Counted from the first letter of the stretch, positions 10,317 to 22,506 are shown. The stretch is 64,000 nucleotides of DNA from Proales similis (GCA_019059635.1 JAGVRJ010000014.1:806001-870000); one strand, 5' to 3'. The notes: generated by a model from the sequence alone, not told the origin. Made by a program: numbers and translations.

Positions 10317-12425
10317 CTAAGATCGCAATACAGAAAACGGTACCTCATTCGAAATGAAAACATCGTGTGCATCGCGCAAATCGGCACCGAAGCGGCGATG
10401 CTCACTTCCGTCCGCTTTGGCCTGAACCAGACTCGTCTCTTTGTTTATTGTGTTGGCCAGCGAGATCTGATCAAACTCAGAGCCCATCAAGTGGTTGGTC
10501 AGCCATCTGCATTGAAATCTGTGCGAGCCTTCAGAGTTCACAGAGTGGAGCAACAGAGCCGTCTGCTCGAGATACGAGTAAGGAGGCGAACTGTTGTTCA
10601 ATTGGCTTCTGAAACTGCCTATCTGACGCCGCAGCGACTGTTTGCTGGTGTTGAAGCCGAGCAAATCGGCCTCATGGTTCAAGTTCGAATAAGAGCCCGC
10701 TGGCAGTTTGCTGATCAAAATGGTGCCGTTGCTCGTCGTCACATAGTTTTGAACCATCTCCTGATCAATGTGAATGTCGAGCTCTGGGTTTATGTATACG
10801 GCCCATTTGGAGGCGAATATTCGATGCGGAGTCAGTTTTAAAACGGAGAGAATCTGGTGCGGATTGGGCTCGCCCCTCAAGTCGAGGTCGACCACATTCC
10901 AGTTTGACCTGTGCTTCTTGCTTATCTTCAAGTCTGATGGCATAAAAAGGAAATTGCATCGCTTGCTGCTCGTATTGAGTTTAACTTTTATCTCTCCATC
11001 GTACCGGAATGGCCTAATAATTGTGTAAAAGACTATGGCACAGTCTTGACTCGCCTCGAACACGCTTTGTTTGAATTGATCCGAAATGGTCGAGTGAATG
11101 CATTGTTCAGAGCAGGCGCTCAAACAGGGTGCCCTGAAGCCTCGATAAGCGTTATACCAGTTAAAGAACGATTTGAGACCGTCACTGATCGAAGTGCGCG
11201 GCGAATAGTTGAACCAAGCAGCCGCCTTGTCTGTAGACGCAAATGTGATCCGTAGATCGGCGTTCGACTCTTGAAAGGTAATTGTCGCTTGTTGGCCAAG
11301 ATTCTGCTCGACCAACTGAACAAAGTCCATCACTGCGATCGGTTGGTTGTTGCCCAGATTGAACACCTCGTGGCCTATGAGCCTGAGCGACATGCTGCTT
11401 ATTACACCGCTGACAATGTCGTCTATATAAGTAAAGTCCCGCTTCATGTCGCCTTGATTGAATATTGTCAGCGACCTGTTGGCGACTATCGAGTCGGCAA
11501 ACAAGTATGCGGCCATGTCAGGCCGGCCCCACGGCCCGTAGACGGTGAAAAATCGATGCCCGATCGAGCTTATATTGAACAGGCTGTAGTAGGCGGTTGC
11601 AATTAGCTCGTCCGCTCGCTTGCTTGCTCCGTAAATAGAACTGAGCCGTTCGATCGGATCTGTTTCGGCGAACGGAATTTTCTCATTTCGTCCGTAGACC
11701 GACGACGATGACGCATAGACAATGTGCGGTATTGGCTGGCCCCCTGTTCCTTCCCTGGGCTCGGCGGCTGCTTTAAACGCTTCGAACAAGGTCACAAAGC
11801 ACTCGATGTTGTTCTTGACGTAGGCAAGCGGATTTTTGACCGAATAGCGAACACCAGCCTGGGCGGCCAGGTGCACCACGTGCGTGAATTTATATTCCGA
11901 ATGAAGTCGCTCGAGCAGACCCTGGTCACAGACATCGCCCTGCACGACCGTCACGTTGTGGTAGAGCTCAAGCAGCTCGGCTCTCTTCCATTTCAGCTCA
12001 ACCGAGTAATAGTCGTTGAAGTTATCGAGTGCAACCATACTCCTGACCCCGACCCGCTTTAGGCCGACCGCCAACGAGTAGCCAATGAATCCCGCCCCGC
12101 CCGTGATCAGTACCGACGATCGCTCGTCTAATTCTTGCTTTGGTCCTAATCTGCTTGCATGGACATCAAAACGGGAATCTAAAGCCGCCTCTGATTCCAC
12201 TCGCTTTGAGTCGGTCTCTGAATGGAACGACTTGGGCTTTGGGCCTTCCGGCTCATCTAAATCGGTGTGTGTTGAGCTATGCTCATAGTCCGAACCGGCC
12301 GCTTGTTTGAATGATGCAGGACTGTACAAAAGAGCAGATCGGCTCGTTTTAGTTGAAACCAAATACAGGGTAAGAATTAACATGAGCGTCCATGAAGAGA
12401 AGAGAATTTTTTTCCTCGTAATCAT
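10317..12425 (-). CDS. UDP-glucuronate 4-epimerase fused to a glycosyltransferase-like domain
   Basis: Single-exon gene, 702 residues. An N-terminal membrane anchor (about 7-23) suggests a type II Golgi protein. Residues 105-430 form an extended short-chain dehydrogenase/epimerase domain: NAD-binding GGAGFIG at 109-115, catalytic YGASK (Tyr265, Lys269), and RFFTVYGPWGRPDMA at 291-305, the signature of CapI/GAE enzymes that convert UDP-glucuronate to UDP-galacturonate. The last 272 residues are a separate Cys-containing domain. Its motifs (SKWAVYINPELDIHID, then a Gln/Glu-rich helix, then FQCRWL...EFDQISLAN) recall the DUF616/TOD1-type putative glycosyltransferases. Epimerase and transferase on one chain would suggest making and using a nucleotide sugar in one compartment; that is inference. 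Enzymes of this type are well known in plants and bacteria and little described in animals. Confidence 0.85.
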   Translation of the reverse strand: MITRKKILFSSWTLMLILTLYLVSTKTSRSALLYSPASFKQAAGSDYEHSSTHTDLDEPEGPKPKSFHSETDSKRVESEAALDSRFDVHASRLGPKQELDERSSVLITGGAGFIGYSLAVGLKRVGVRSMVALDNFNDYYSVELKWKRAELLELYHNVTVVQGDVCDQGLLERLHSEYKFTHVVHLAAQAGVRYSVKNPLAYVKNNIECFVTLFEAFKAAAEPREGTGGQPIPHIVYASSSSVYGRNEKIPFAETDPIERLSSIYGASKRADELIATAYYSLFNISSIGHRFFTVYGPWGRPDMAAYLFADSIVANRSLTIFNQGDMKRDFTYIDDIVSGVISSMSLRLIGHEVFNLGNNQPIAVMDFVQLVEQNLGQQATITFQESNADLRITFASTDKAAAWFNYSPRTSISDGLKSFFNWYNAYRGFRAPCLSACSEQCIHSTISDQFKQSVFEASQDCAIVFYTIIRPFRYDGEIKVKLNTSSKRCNFLFMPSDLKISKKHRSNWNVVDLDLRGEPNPHQILSVLKLTPHRIFASKWAVYINPELDIHIDQEMVQNYVTTSNGTILISKLPAGSYSNLNHEADLLGFNTSKQSLRRQIGSFRSQLNNSSPPYSYLEQTALLLHSVNSEGSHRFQCRWLTNHLMGSEFDQISLANTINKETSLVQAKADGSEHRRFGADLRDAHDVFISNEVPFSVLRS

Positions 12426-12640
12426 TTGCTTGACTGGCTTTAAAATTTCAAATAAGAACGCTTCTATTACTTTGAGTCAAGCGCGAAATGTTCTCCCGGC
12501 TGTGTGGCCGGCAATTAAACAAAGCTAATTTGAGATATCGAAGGCAGTTTGTTTGGTCTGGCTAATTATAGACTCGTTCCGGCGCTTGATTTCGGTTGGG
12601 CTCCGAGTGCTTTTTTATTCAATAAGAATGCAAACAAAAC

Positions 12641-13853
12641 TCATGAATTATGTTGCTTGATCACTGAAGCAATAGATTTTATAGCCAGCGAGTCACATTG
12701 ACAACAGCCGCCCACAAAGCGCGCTCCGAGCTGGAGCCACTCGTCAATTTGATTGATCACCGATCCGTCTCGGCCTCCTCGGTCTTCGAACCTATTGTGA
12801 GAATTTTTGTCAAAATTTTGCCATTTGCCAGAGAAATAGCAAATTTAGACCATACCGTGCCAGGTGGGCGTTCCACACACTGCCGTCGTTTGGATAGACA
12901 ATGAAAGGGCATCGATCAGACTGCGAGCGCTCGGCCGATTTGAGCAGATCGCTGACCAAATGCGGATCGGTGCAGTTTATGCCGATGGCCACCAAGCGCT
13001 TGTTGTCCTTAAATTTCTGAAAGGCGTCTTTAAAGAGGTCGCCGTTGCACAAATGCTGCCGGTCCTAAATGGCTTGAATGAGACCGACCGTTGGCCACGT
13101 AGAGCGAATTTCTACTTTGCAGCTGAACGATAGCCACGCTTGAATAGAGTCGAACTCGCTGAGCAGATCGACCAGAGCCGAAGCTTCTTTGATGCTCGGA
13201 ACGGTTTCGAATGCGAGCAGGTCGCATCCACTCTCGACCAGACACTTGACTCGGGGCCGATGCCAGTCCTTGAGCCACTAAAGCAGGCCGATCGATTGAA
13301 CTGCTGATGTTTTTGTTTAAAACGACGAGTACCTCAATGGACAGCTGGTCCACATAGGTGCCATCAAACTCTGAGCCATCGTTGAGAACGGCGCCGTAAG
13401 GTCCAATCGATCCAGCAATCAGCACTTTGCCTTCACTGCCAGTCTCCCTGACCGCCTGTTGGACGCACTCGACAGATCTCTTGATCTGCTCGATCGCCTG
13501 GGCCGCGCTGATTTGCAGCTCGCGACTGAGAACGTCAACGTTTATTTGATATGAGGCCGTCTCGACAATCTGGGCGCCGCTTTGAATAAAACTTGTTGCC
13601 GTAAAGGTTGTTCACATTTGAGAGAGAAAGAGGCCGACACAAGCGCAACGAACTTTTTGTGAGCCTGGACGAGAACTTCAGGATGATCGATCAGTGCCCG
13701 GCCAGTCCATAAGCCGCTTTCCTAACAAGCTGCGATTAGCATGGGTCGAATGGCCGGCGGATATCGGCGACATTGCACCTTTGGTATTTGATAGCCGATT
13801 CGCTCGAGTTCGGTGCTAAGGCCGCCGTCGACAAGCTTCACTCTGGTCTCCAT
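12641..13853 (-). CDS. Homocysteine S-methyltransferase
   Basis: Member of the cobalamin-independent homocysteine S-methyltransferase family (MmuM/BHMT type), which makes methionine from homocysteine using S-methylmethionine or S-adenosylmethionine. It starts METRVKLVDGGLSTELER, the usual N-terminal DGG(L/M) motif, with ATG at 13851-13853. Next come FIQSGAQIVETASYQ and the AGSIGPYGA loop. The zinc ligands are visible: one Cys in AIGINCTDP and the pair in FVGGCCQCD near the C-terminus. Several short introns interrupt it; the last begins GTATGG right after the codons for WNAHLA. The stop is the TCA complement at 12641-12643. About 300 residues are expected, normal for the family. The methyl donor cannot be told from sequence. 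Confidence 0.85.
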
Positions 13854-14314
13854 TCTGAGCTCTCTGACGCAAGAAAGAATGATTTTATCAAATTTAACCG
13901 GCCAGCCCAGTCACAGTTGAGTAGAGAATTAACGCCCTCAACTTTACTTGAGTTGAAAAGACAACGGCTTCGATCAATAGTTAAATTTTACTCAATATTG
14001 GGCTTGTTTTGGAGTTGAAAAAGCTCAGCAATAAATTGGATAAATAAGGAAAGGAAGAAGAAGCCGAGAGAGCTTGCTGAGTTAGAAAAGAGTGGAAGAA
14101 GCGGCGAAATAAAACGGCTCGAGTGATGCGGCCAAGAATGAATGTCGAAATGATGCTCTTGCGATCGGCTAGAGTGAATGCTCGTGGATGAATGAAATTA
14201 TGCCCCGCTGGCAGCCAGTCTGGCAGGCTGCAAATCGCTGTGAAATGATGTCAAAGTTAATTTCAACGAAAGAGACGGTCGAATGGAAAAAGAGGAGGTT
14301 ATGGCCGGCCTCAA
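13854..14314. other. Spacer between SLC12A9 and the methyltransferase
   Basis: About 460 bp between two tandem minus-strand genes. It should contain the 3' UTR of SLC12A9 and the promoter of the methyltransferase. An AATAAA on the plus strand (near 14109) does not fit either gene. I see no gene or strong element. Confidence 0.4.
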
Positions 14315-17300
14315 CTACAAGTCAGTTGAGGTCACACAGCTGACGCCGTTGACGAATATGCAAGGAGGCAGCGAGTCGCTGAGGCTGTCCAGGATCTTCA
14401 TGTACTTGCGGTTGTTGCTCTCGTAGTCGTCCACATTGGCGGCAATGAGAACAGAGCGCGTGGCGTCAGCGTCATTTGACTTGGGCGATTCTGATAACGA
14501 GGTCTCGTGGTTCGACTCGTTCACTGGCACTGTGGAGCTGAGCACCGGCGGAGGCGGCAGATAGATGAAGCAAAGCGACGCGCTCTCCGAATACTGCTTT
14601 ATGAGCTGATTGGCCGCCTTGACGTAAATGTCAGAGACGTTGAGAATCTCGAACGTGGTCGTCGGCTGCTGGTAGCCGCTCAGATCGACCTCGCTCATCA
14701 GAGGCCGATTGAGAAGATTCTTGACCGCTTGAATGGGAACTATGACGGTCTGCGCGTGGATACGCAGCTGAACGAGCAGCTCGTCCAGACGCGCCTTTCG
14801 CCGCGAGTTCTCGCTCGCATCGCTGCTGTCTGTGCAGAGGAAGACGCGAACGGTCGCGCGTCGCCACACGCTCACCATGTTGAGGATGCAGGCCAGCTGG
14901 AACATGAACAGACAAGTAGAGTCCATTTGACTGCACTGTTCAGGAAGAAGGAAGTTTATCTGCCAGAGTGCATGCATGTTAGATCTATTTGGTGACGAGC
15001 AATGGCTAGCAAACACTTACGGGCCAAATGTCGATGAAGATTGGCGTCGTCTTCACCGTCAACGTCTCTTTCTTAAGCAAATGAAATCGCCGGCAAACGC
15101 AAAGGTTCTTTTTCAGCTTGAGCGTGTCGCGCACAACATCGACAAACGAGTTCAAATCGAGTCGATTGTTGTCGAGTTGAGCTTCGGTGCGCAGCTCGGC
15201 GAACTGCGACCCGCTCAGACTGGAGGCGAAGCTGATGGTTCCGTTGGACGGAGCACCAGTCAGGCCGTAGTTCAAGAGGCGCTTTCTCTTCGGAAAGAGG
15301 CGATTTTTCAGCAAATCGTTGGGCATCTCCTGGTCGTAGAAGCCCATCATCACCGTGTTGGGCTTCATTCCGCCCAGGCCCGATATGCGGATCAGATTGT
15401 GAATGCCGTGCTTGACGCTCGGGCTGAGAGTGAGCTCGACGAACGCTTTCACTTTCATGTTGTCCACCAGACTCATCCAGGCGGGCATTTCTTTGAGGCA
15501 CGGGTCTTCGTCGTGCAGATCTAGGTCGCCGACTTTTACATTGCCCAGCACGAACAGGCCGCCTTTTTTAACGTCGTTGCCAAAGTCGATGAGCGGAATG
15601 CACGAGCGCGGATTAGAGATGAGCAGGAGTATTTGCGGACGCCAGAACTTGACGTGGTCCTTGCGCACGTCGAGCAAGAGCAGGTACTTGCGCACCTGGT
15701 GGAATATCAGCGCTTGACTTATGCTGCCCCACTCGGGCGGAAAGTCGCGGAAGTAGAGCATCACAATGAGGCCGATCAACAAGGCGATTGCGATCGATGC
15801 GAACTCGATCGAGACCAGAAACGTCATGCTGATCGTGCCGATCATGGCCACCAATGCCGTGTGCCACGAAAAGTACTTGAACGTGGGCCTGGCAAGTTGA
15901 ATGTCGAATAAAAACAAACAGAATGGCAGAGTGGGCGAGTTCATACCGAAAATTGGGAGCGCTGGCTAAATCGAGCGCCAGACAGGCCAAGTTTATGCCG
16001 AAATAGGAGAGGAGGTAAAATATGGTGACGAGAGGAGCGATCGTGTTTAACGAGCCGACAAAGAACACAAGCTTGACGGCGAGAATTTCGTTCGAGATTT
16101 AGGACAGAGAGGCTAGAGACAGGCTAGTTACCTCGGAAATGCAAAAAGAGACCAAAACGGCCGCCCACGGGTTTCCGGACTTGGTTTTGCCCAGTTTGAT
16201 GAAGGTGAATATGGATCCGAATATTTGGTCGTCGACGAGCGCCTCAAGAATTCGCGAGCTGCCGATCAGAGCGGACAGCTCACTCGAGAATGTGGTGGCA
16301 ATCATTCCGATCGAGACCATCGGGCCCCAGAAGTGAATGTCCTCGAGCACTTGATTGTTGTAGACGAGCAGCGAGCGGCTGCAGCTGGCGGCCAGCATTA
16401 AATTCTGCGAAAAGTAAATCACAAACACGAACGCGATGGCGCTCAGCGTGCCCAACGGAATGCTCGCGGCCGGCTTTTTAAGCTCGCCCGACATGTTCGC
16501 GCCGGCCATGATGCCCGTCATCGAACTGAACAAGACGCCGAACACGTAGGCGAAGTTGGTCTCGCGCTGGTTCGTGTAGTCCGGCACATAGTAGGCTTCA
16601 GATTATTCGAATTTTTAGATGCAAAACTGGGCGCGCTCGGCTCCTACTTACAGTCTAGATTGGACTGGAAGGTCTTGAGAGAGAGGCCGGTGAACTGGCC
16701 GGTGCCGTTTTCAAGGCCAGGCAAGGTGATGTTCTGCGGCGATTGAATGATGATGGACAACACGTTGGACAAGTAGACAGTGACCATGACGAGGAACACG
16801 CCCGACACTGCGTAGCTGAACAAGTTGGCGCCCAGCAGACAGATGATCAGCGTGATTATGTTCATGATTGTGCCGTAGAGAACGCGGTACCACCTCGAGT
16901 CCGGCAGGCCGTTCTCAGTACCTTTCAGGCGCACAGACAAAGTGAGAGAGAGAGCGAGATGAAAACTGGAAATGACAAACTGGAGCTCGGTGCTTTAGAT
17001 TACTTGTCTCGCCAAAGTTGTTCATCACTATTTCGACCAGACCGGCGCCGTTGAACGCGCTGCCGATCGCATTCGCAAAGAAGAAGAGAGTGCCGATAGA
17101 GCCGCCAAACTCCGGTCCTAGCGCTCGACTGATCATGTCTTAATTGGAGTTGCACGAATGAAGCACTCAAGAGACAAGGCGCTTATTTACTCACAATACA
17201 CTCCGCCGCCTTGGATGGCTCCGTTGGTCGAAATGGCACAGACAGAGAGGGCAGTGAGCAGAAATATGAGCAGAGCGAGAGCGTAAACGCCAAACGACTG

Positions 17301-17658
17301 CCATACGCCGGCGGTGCCCACAATGAAGCCGACGCGCATGAACACGGCCACACTGCACATGGAGAGAGCGACCGGAAAGAAGACGCCCGGAATGGTGGTG
17401 AGCGAGCGCTTGACAGTGTTCACTTGGCAAGAAATGTTCAACTTGAATTTGGGCACCAGTTTTCACTCGCCAGCTACCTTGGACGTCCGCGTGGCGCAGG
17501 TCGTGCACACTGCTCGTGACCGAGTTGAAGCCTGCCGCCGAACTCAAGTCCACATTGCGGTTGAGAATTGGCGCCGTGTCGCTAACGTTTATGTTCGATA
17601 TTGTGTCGGAGGTCGAGTCGTCCCTCAGGTTGCCGCGACGTCTCAGGAAGTTGAACAT
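14315..17658 (-). CDS. SLC12A9: SLC12A9-type cation-chloride cotransporter family protein
   Basis: Multi-exon gene for a polytopic membrane protein of the SLC12 family. The best fit is SLC12A9 (CIP1), not NKCC/KCC. Support: [18 protein letters not shown] and [15 protein letters not shown] in the first membrane segments, [17 protein letters not shown] with IPLGTLSA, and [13 protein letters not shown]. The long C-terminal domain has [38 protein letters not shown] and [11 protein letters not shown], and ends in [12 protein letters not shown] as vertebrate SLC12A9 does. The start [10 protein letters not shown] is at 17656-17658. The first introns fall after 'CAAG' (about 17480) and after 'TATT' (about 17198), both short. 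SLC12A9 is linked to lysosomal ion handling and modulation of NKCC1; the activity here is inferred from the family. Confidence 0.9.
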
Positions 17659-18962
17659 CTTGCGTGCGGCCAGAACTTGTTCGTCTAAAACTCTTAACCA
17701 ATCCGAGTGAGTTGGTTCGAACAGAGCAGTGCAGAGCGGTCAGTTAACCCAACGCAGAATAGAAGCGCAGAAGAAGAAGATAAGGGAGCAAAGTGCGAGC
17801 TTTGAGGCAAAAGTTGAGAGCAGCTAGAACAGGTCTTGTGATTCGTTTAGCCGCTAGAGTCGCTCTCTAAAGGTTGAATGCGCCACAGACAACGGCAAAG
17901 GCTGAGACAATCAGAGAGAGAGAGAGAGAGAGCGGCGAGGGAGGGATGAGGAGAATAGGAGCAGGCGAATGATAGGCCGCTCATGTAGCGACCAGCTTGA
18001 CAATTTTCTGGCCTCAATTATGCCGAATTAGTCATCCACAGTTCGTGTATTCTCAAAGTGCAAGCGAGCGCAAACCGTGCAAATATGCTAATATGGCCGC
18101 GCCCAAAGCCAAACTGGTGTCTGATTGCCCCATGATTTATGGCGACCTCGCTTTGTCACGACCTTGGGCCAGTGAAATGACCAGACCCATTTGGCTGAAC
18201 ACATTGCTGGCTCGAATTTTGACGATGCTCAAATTTTGAACGCATCGGGCATAAATAGGCGGCCCGGGTTGATTGTTTCGAATTTTGATTAAAGTGGCCG
18301 CGATCGGCACATGAGTGGTCAAAGCAGAGAGCAGGCACTTGGGAAAGAGCGATCAGCAAAGGCGAGACCTTTTTGGAGCATCGTCGAGATCGGAAACGCC
18401 GCTTCAAGTTAATCAAGTTGTGCAGTCGGAGGTGAAACAACCGACTGCTGCATCGGCTTGAAACAGCGATCGGCCGGTCAGGTCAGCGGGACCATCGTAT
18501 AGACGGGGCGTTTTGAGAGTTGGTTCTGAGAGAGAAAAGTTTTCCTTTTCGACTCTTCGACTGCATGACACGTAAGAAATTCACACGCGCGTGCGCGCGC
18601 GCACCGCAAGACAAAGAGCAAGGCGGCCTGAACGGTCGCATCCAAATTCGAGCATATTTGAGCGCGAGGAAAGCTCGCAAATGCGGGCCGTGCACGGCTG
18701 TGATTAACTGCACTGCAACAAGGCTCTTTAGCTCGCTCTCTTATTTTCTGCTTCTTAATTTTCTATTTGTCTAATCAGAGCAGCAGACGCTTAGATTGGC
18801 TGCGCTCCATTCACCAGACAACGAGAGCTTGAGTGGCGCCGTCGTGAACAGATCTTCAAATCAACTCAAACATTCAACCGACAACGCGTTTGCATTTTTA
18901 GTCTCTCATCCGCACCTGCAACCGCACACACACACATACACAGACTGAGACCGGCCGAGACC
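17659..18962. other. Divergent intergenic region between SLC12A9 and ELAV
   Basis: 1.3 kb between two outward-facing genes, so it must hold both promoters. It contains a GA run (about 17912-17932), a TATA-like CATAAATAG at about 18248-18256, a CG/CA-rich alternating stretch (about 18584-18602) and CA repeats just before the ELAV start (about 18926-18942). No coding potential was seen. Confidence 0.4.
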
Positions 18963-20463
18963 ATGGACGCCAATTTGAGTGTAGAAGCGAGCGCATCGAC
19001 GCCGACTTGTCACAGTGAGAACGGATCTCAGCAGTCGAGATCGTCTCGCGCCAATCTGATTGTCAACTACCTGCCTCAGACCATAAAGGAGAGCGACTTT
19101 TACCAGCTCTTCTCGACGCTCGGGCCGCTGAAATCGTGCAAGCTGATGCATGACAAGCAAACAGGTAGGTCGACTCTGCGGGATCGCTCGCTCGCTCGTC
19201 TGGCTCAATCTGACTCGTGTCTTGTTAGGCTACAGCTTCGGCTACGGTTTCGTCGAGTACATGAGCGAAGCAGACGCGGTGAAAGCGATCGAGACACTCA
19301 ACGGACATCAGATCGAGCACAAGCGGCTCAAGGTCTCGTTCGCACGACCCAACACCGAGGAGACAAAGAACACGAATCTGTACGTGAAAAACCTGCCCTT
19401 CTACTACGAGGAGAGTCACTTGGCCGAGCTGTTTGCGCGCTTCGGCGAGATTGTCCACGTGAAGCTGTTGCGCGACCGCAGCACGGGCCAGTCCAGACGC
19501 ATCGGCTTTGTGATCATGTCGACCAGGCAAATGGCCCAGGCCGCCATCCAGGGCCTCAACGGCTCAATTGTGGACGCGTCGTGCAATGAGCCCATTCTGG
19601 TCAAGTACGCGGACGATGAAGGCCGCAAGAGGAACGCGGCCAAGAAAATGGGCGGCGCACGCGTCACCAACGGCTTCTTCGATCAAATGTCCAACGCCGT
19701 GTTTGAGGCGCAAATGAGCGGCAAAATGAGGCCTGCTCGAGCGTCCGGCTCGACGCAACACCATCCGCATGCACACCATGCACATGCGGGCCACTATAAC
19801 GCGCTCTCGTCGGTGAACGCCTCGCCGGCCAGCATGGAGGGCTGGAACGTCAGCTCGGTGAATCCGTCCTTTTCTAGCTTCATGGGCAGCAGCGCCACAC
19901 TGGAGAGTCTGGTCGGAGGCCTGAGTCTGGAGTCGGCTCCGCAGAGCTTCGGCTTCCCTTTCATCCAAACTGAACAGGCAGGTCAGATGACGCAGATGGG
20001 CGGAGCAGCGGGAAACTTTATGAATCCGATGCTGGGCAATGCGGCTATTGGCGGCCAGCTGCTCAACATGAACCGGGAAGCGATGAGACGAGGCGAGCCA
20101 GTGGCCAGCAAGCCTCAACAGCAGCAGCAACATCTCCATCAGCTGCAGCAACAGCTTCAGCTCCAACCACAACATCATCATCATCAGCAGCAGCAGCAGC
20201 CGAGACCGCAAAACACCATTTACGTGTACGGAATAGGGCCGCATGCGACCGACTCAGATCTGTTCACATTGTTCTCGTCTTGTGGCCGCGTGGCGCGCAT
20301 CAACGTGGTCAAGAATCAAAAGACCGGCCAGTCGAGAGGCTATGCGTTTGTCACTTTCGACAGTTTCGAAGAGGCATTCTACGCAGTGCAAACAATGAAC
20401 GGCTACTTGTTCAACAACAAGCCCTTGCAAGTCTCACTCAAGTCCACTCCGGACCAATACTAG
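18963..20463 (+). CDS. ELAV/Hu-family RNA-binding protein
   Basis: Two exons with one intron at 19165-19228, which splits RRM1 right after KQTG as in Hu genes. RRM1 has LIVNYLPQTIKESDFYQLF and SFGYGFVEYM; RRM2 has LYVKNLPFYYEESHLAELF and RRIGFVIMST. A long linker rich in Met, Gly, His and Gln (His/Gln runs near 20115-20200) leads to a C-terminal RRM3 (IYVYGIGPHATDSDLFTLF, GYAFVTFDS). This order and spacing define ELAV/Hu proteins (elav, fne, Rbp9), which bind AU/U-rich RNA and control neuronal splicing, poly(A) choice and stability. The start ATG follows CCGAGACC. Which of the insect paralogues it corresponds to cannot be settled. Confidence 0.92.
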
Positions 20464-21003
20464 GCCTGGCCGGATCTATTTTAGTCGACTACCGATTTCC
20501 CTGTTCTTTATTCTTTCTTTGCCCTCATCCTTCTTCCTCTTCATCAGCCTTTTCCCTTTGTTTCTCGCATTCGCCTTCTATTGTCTTTTTTTTCGGGCGG
20601 TCGGGCTTGTCTTTTCGTTGCGTTTATTTAAATAGCTCGAGGCGTCATTTTAAAATTGAATTTCGAGCTGCTCGCCGATGCAACAAGCATCAGCATTGGA
20701 CACCACTCACACGATTAATCATTCACTTATTGTCCTCGCCTATACACGACACTTAATACATTGAAGCAAGAATACGAAAGAACTCTGAATAGAACAGTGC
20801 CGCTTTGCTTTATTGGAGAATACAACTTGAACTGAAGACAGGTTGCGAGCGATAGAAAACAACAGAAACGACAACAGAATAGAGAAACAACGGTCTGAGA
20901 TAGGAAATGAGAAGCTGCGTCCTGAGAGCTGGCCGAAGCACACGAGCGCCAGCCGGGACACAGCGGTCCGAAGAGGCGACTGGCAAGGTCGACAGACGAG
21001 CGG
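20464..21003. other. Convergent 3' UTRs of ELAV and germ cell-less
   Basis: 540 bp between two stop codons facing each other. T-rich sequence (about 20500-20630) follows the ELAV stop, which fits a U-rich 3' UTR. No canonical AATAAA was found for ELAV on the plus strand here. The minus-strand signal for germ cell-less is at 20809-20814. Confidence 0.4.
20809..20814 (-). terminator. poly(A) signal of germ cell-less
   Basis: TTTATT on the plus strand gives AATAAA on the minus strand about 190 bp after the germ cell-less stop. Confidence 0.45.
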
Positions 21004-22506
21004 CTAGGTCAATAGGCGAGCGTCTAATCGACAGGGATGAACGCGAACGCGGAAGCCAAAGTGAAGCGGGTAACGGGCGAGCGGGTCCACGCTCATTATG
21101 AGCCGCTCCTCGTTCTTTTCCAGGTCCATTGAACGCATGCCTGTCGAGCAGTTCCACTTTTCGTTGCCCAGATGGTCGAGTTTGATCAGGCGCGCTTCGT
21201 AGTAGATTCGAATCGAACTGCGTCCGCTCAGCAGGCCCTTGTAGGTCGAGCTGAGGTGAAATATTTTCCTCTTGAGAGTAATGCAGCCGTTGGCGTGCGT
21301 GAGAATCATGTCGAGGCCGAAGTTGAATCCGATCTGTTTGCGAGTGATTAGAAGAGCCGGACTCATGGGCGGCTAAGGACTTACCCATCGCCACGTGTAG
21401 GAGGTGTCGTCGGCCAGAATGCGTCCGAAGCGGAAGCAAACGCGGTCGAATTCGTCTGTGCTGAGCTCCCTCACCTCGCCTCTCTCCTGGTCCATGTGCA
21501 TCAGATTGAGCCAGCTCTGCCGATAGAGCGGCGTGAGCCAGGCCACAGGCACCAGACGATCGGCGTAGAGCAGACGCAGACTGGTCAGATCGCACATGAG
21601 CGCCTCGTAGCGGATCTTGGCGAACAGGGCCGCATAAGACGAGTACTTGTCGAGCTCGAGCAAACTCAGACCAGCGCTCTTGTCGAGCAGCTCGTTGACC
21701 AGCTTTTCCCATTCGCGCGCCGAGTAGGTGGTCGTTTGATCGCGTTTGAGTTGAAAGAAAAGCCACTTTTTGACCACACTGTACAAATCGGTTTCAACCT
21801 GAATGACCAGAAGGTTGCTCGAGTCTAGAATGGACTCGAGCACATTAACAGGCAGTTGGAGGACAACTTCTTGCGCGTCGGGCATTAGCAAGTTGTTGCA
21901 CAGCCATTCGAGAGCGGCCTGAGTCAACGAGCTTAAGCCGTAGGTGAGTGCCGTCTGATGGAACTCGATCACTGTCTGCGCGCTTATGTTCTGAGTCATG
22001 ATCTGCACGCACTGCTCGATTAGACTTTCGTGATGGAACAGACTGGCAGTGGCCAGTACGGACACCACTTGACTGGGCGAGATGCGCACTCGCTCGCTGT
22101 AGAACGAGCCGAACGTGAGGTCAAGCGCGTCCACCGTTATGTTCTGGTCGGGCACGGCAATCTCCACGCAGCTCTGCTCCGACTCGCGCCAGTTGCTCTC
22201 CTTGAACATCGAGTTGAAGTAGCTTGACTGTTTGAGGTAGATTTTGTGCAGTCTCCACTCTTTGCCCAGGGCTCGGATGGTCAGGTCGCTGTTCTCGCCC
22301 CTCACGAACAATGCATCGTAAATGTAAGTTGACGTGCTGCGTAGAGGTACTTTGACCGGCCGCTGCGATCGAACGTCAGGACTCGGCGTTTTGGTCGGCT
22401 CCGAGTTGGAGGCGTTCCTCGCTCGCTTTGGCACCATAGCGTCATCCTCGTCGCTCGAGTCGATCGTTTCGTTTCTTTTTCTTTTCTTTGTGAGAACTGT
22501 GCCCAT
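21004..22506 (-). CDS. GMCL1: Germ cell-less-like BTB/BACK protein
   Basis: Two exons with a 49-bp intron that begins right after the Trp codon of WRW (near 21385). An N-terminal basic, Ser/Asp-rich segment is followed by a BTB domain (YIYDALFVRGENSDLTIRAL, LHKIYLKQSSYFNSMFKES), a BACK-like region, and the conserved C-terminal part (YTWRW then IGFNFGLDMILTHANGCI). This is the architecture of germ cell-less/GMCL1, a substrate adaptor for Cul3 ubiquitin ligase acting at the nuclear envelope in germline formation. The first true ATG is at 22504-22506, giving an MGTVL start. Gly2 would allow N-myristoylation, as the related start (MGSL) of vertebrate GMCL1 suggests. The open frame extends further upstream only with non-ATG codons. 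Confidence 0.9.
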
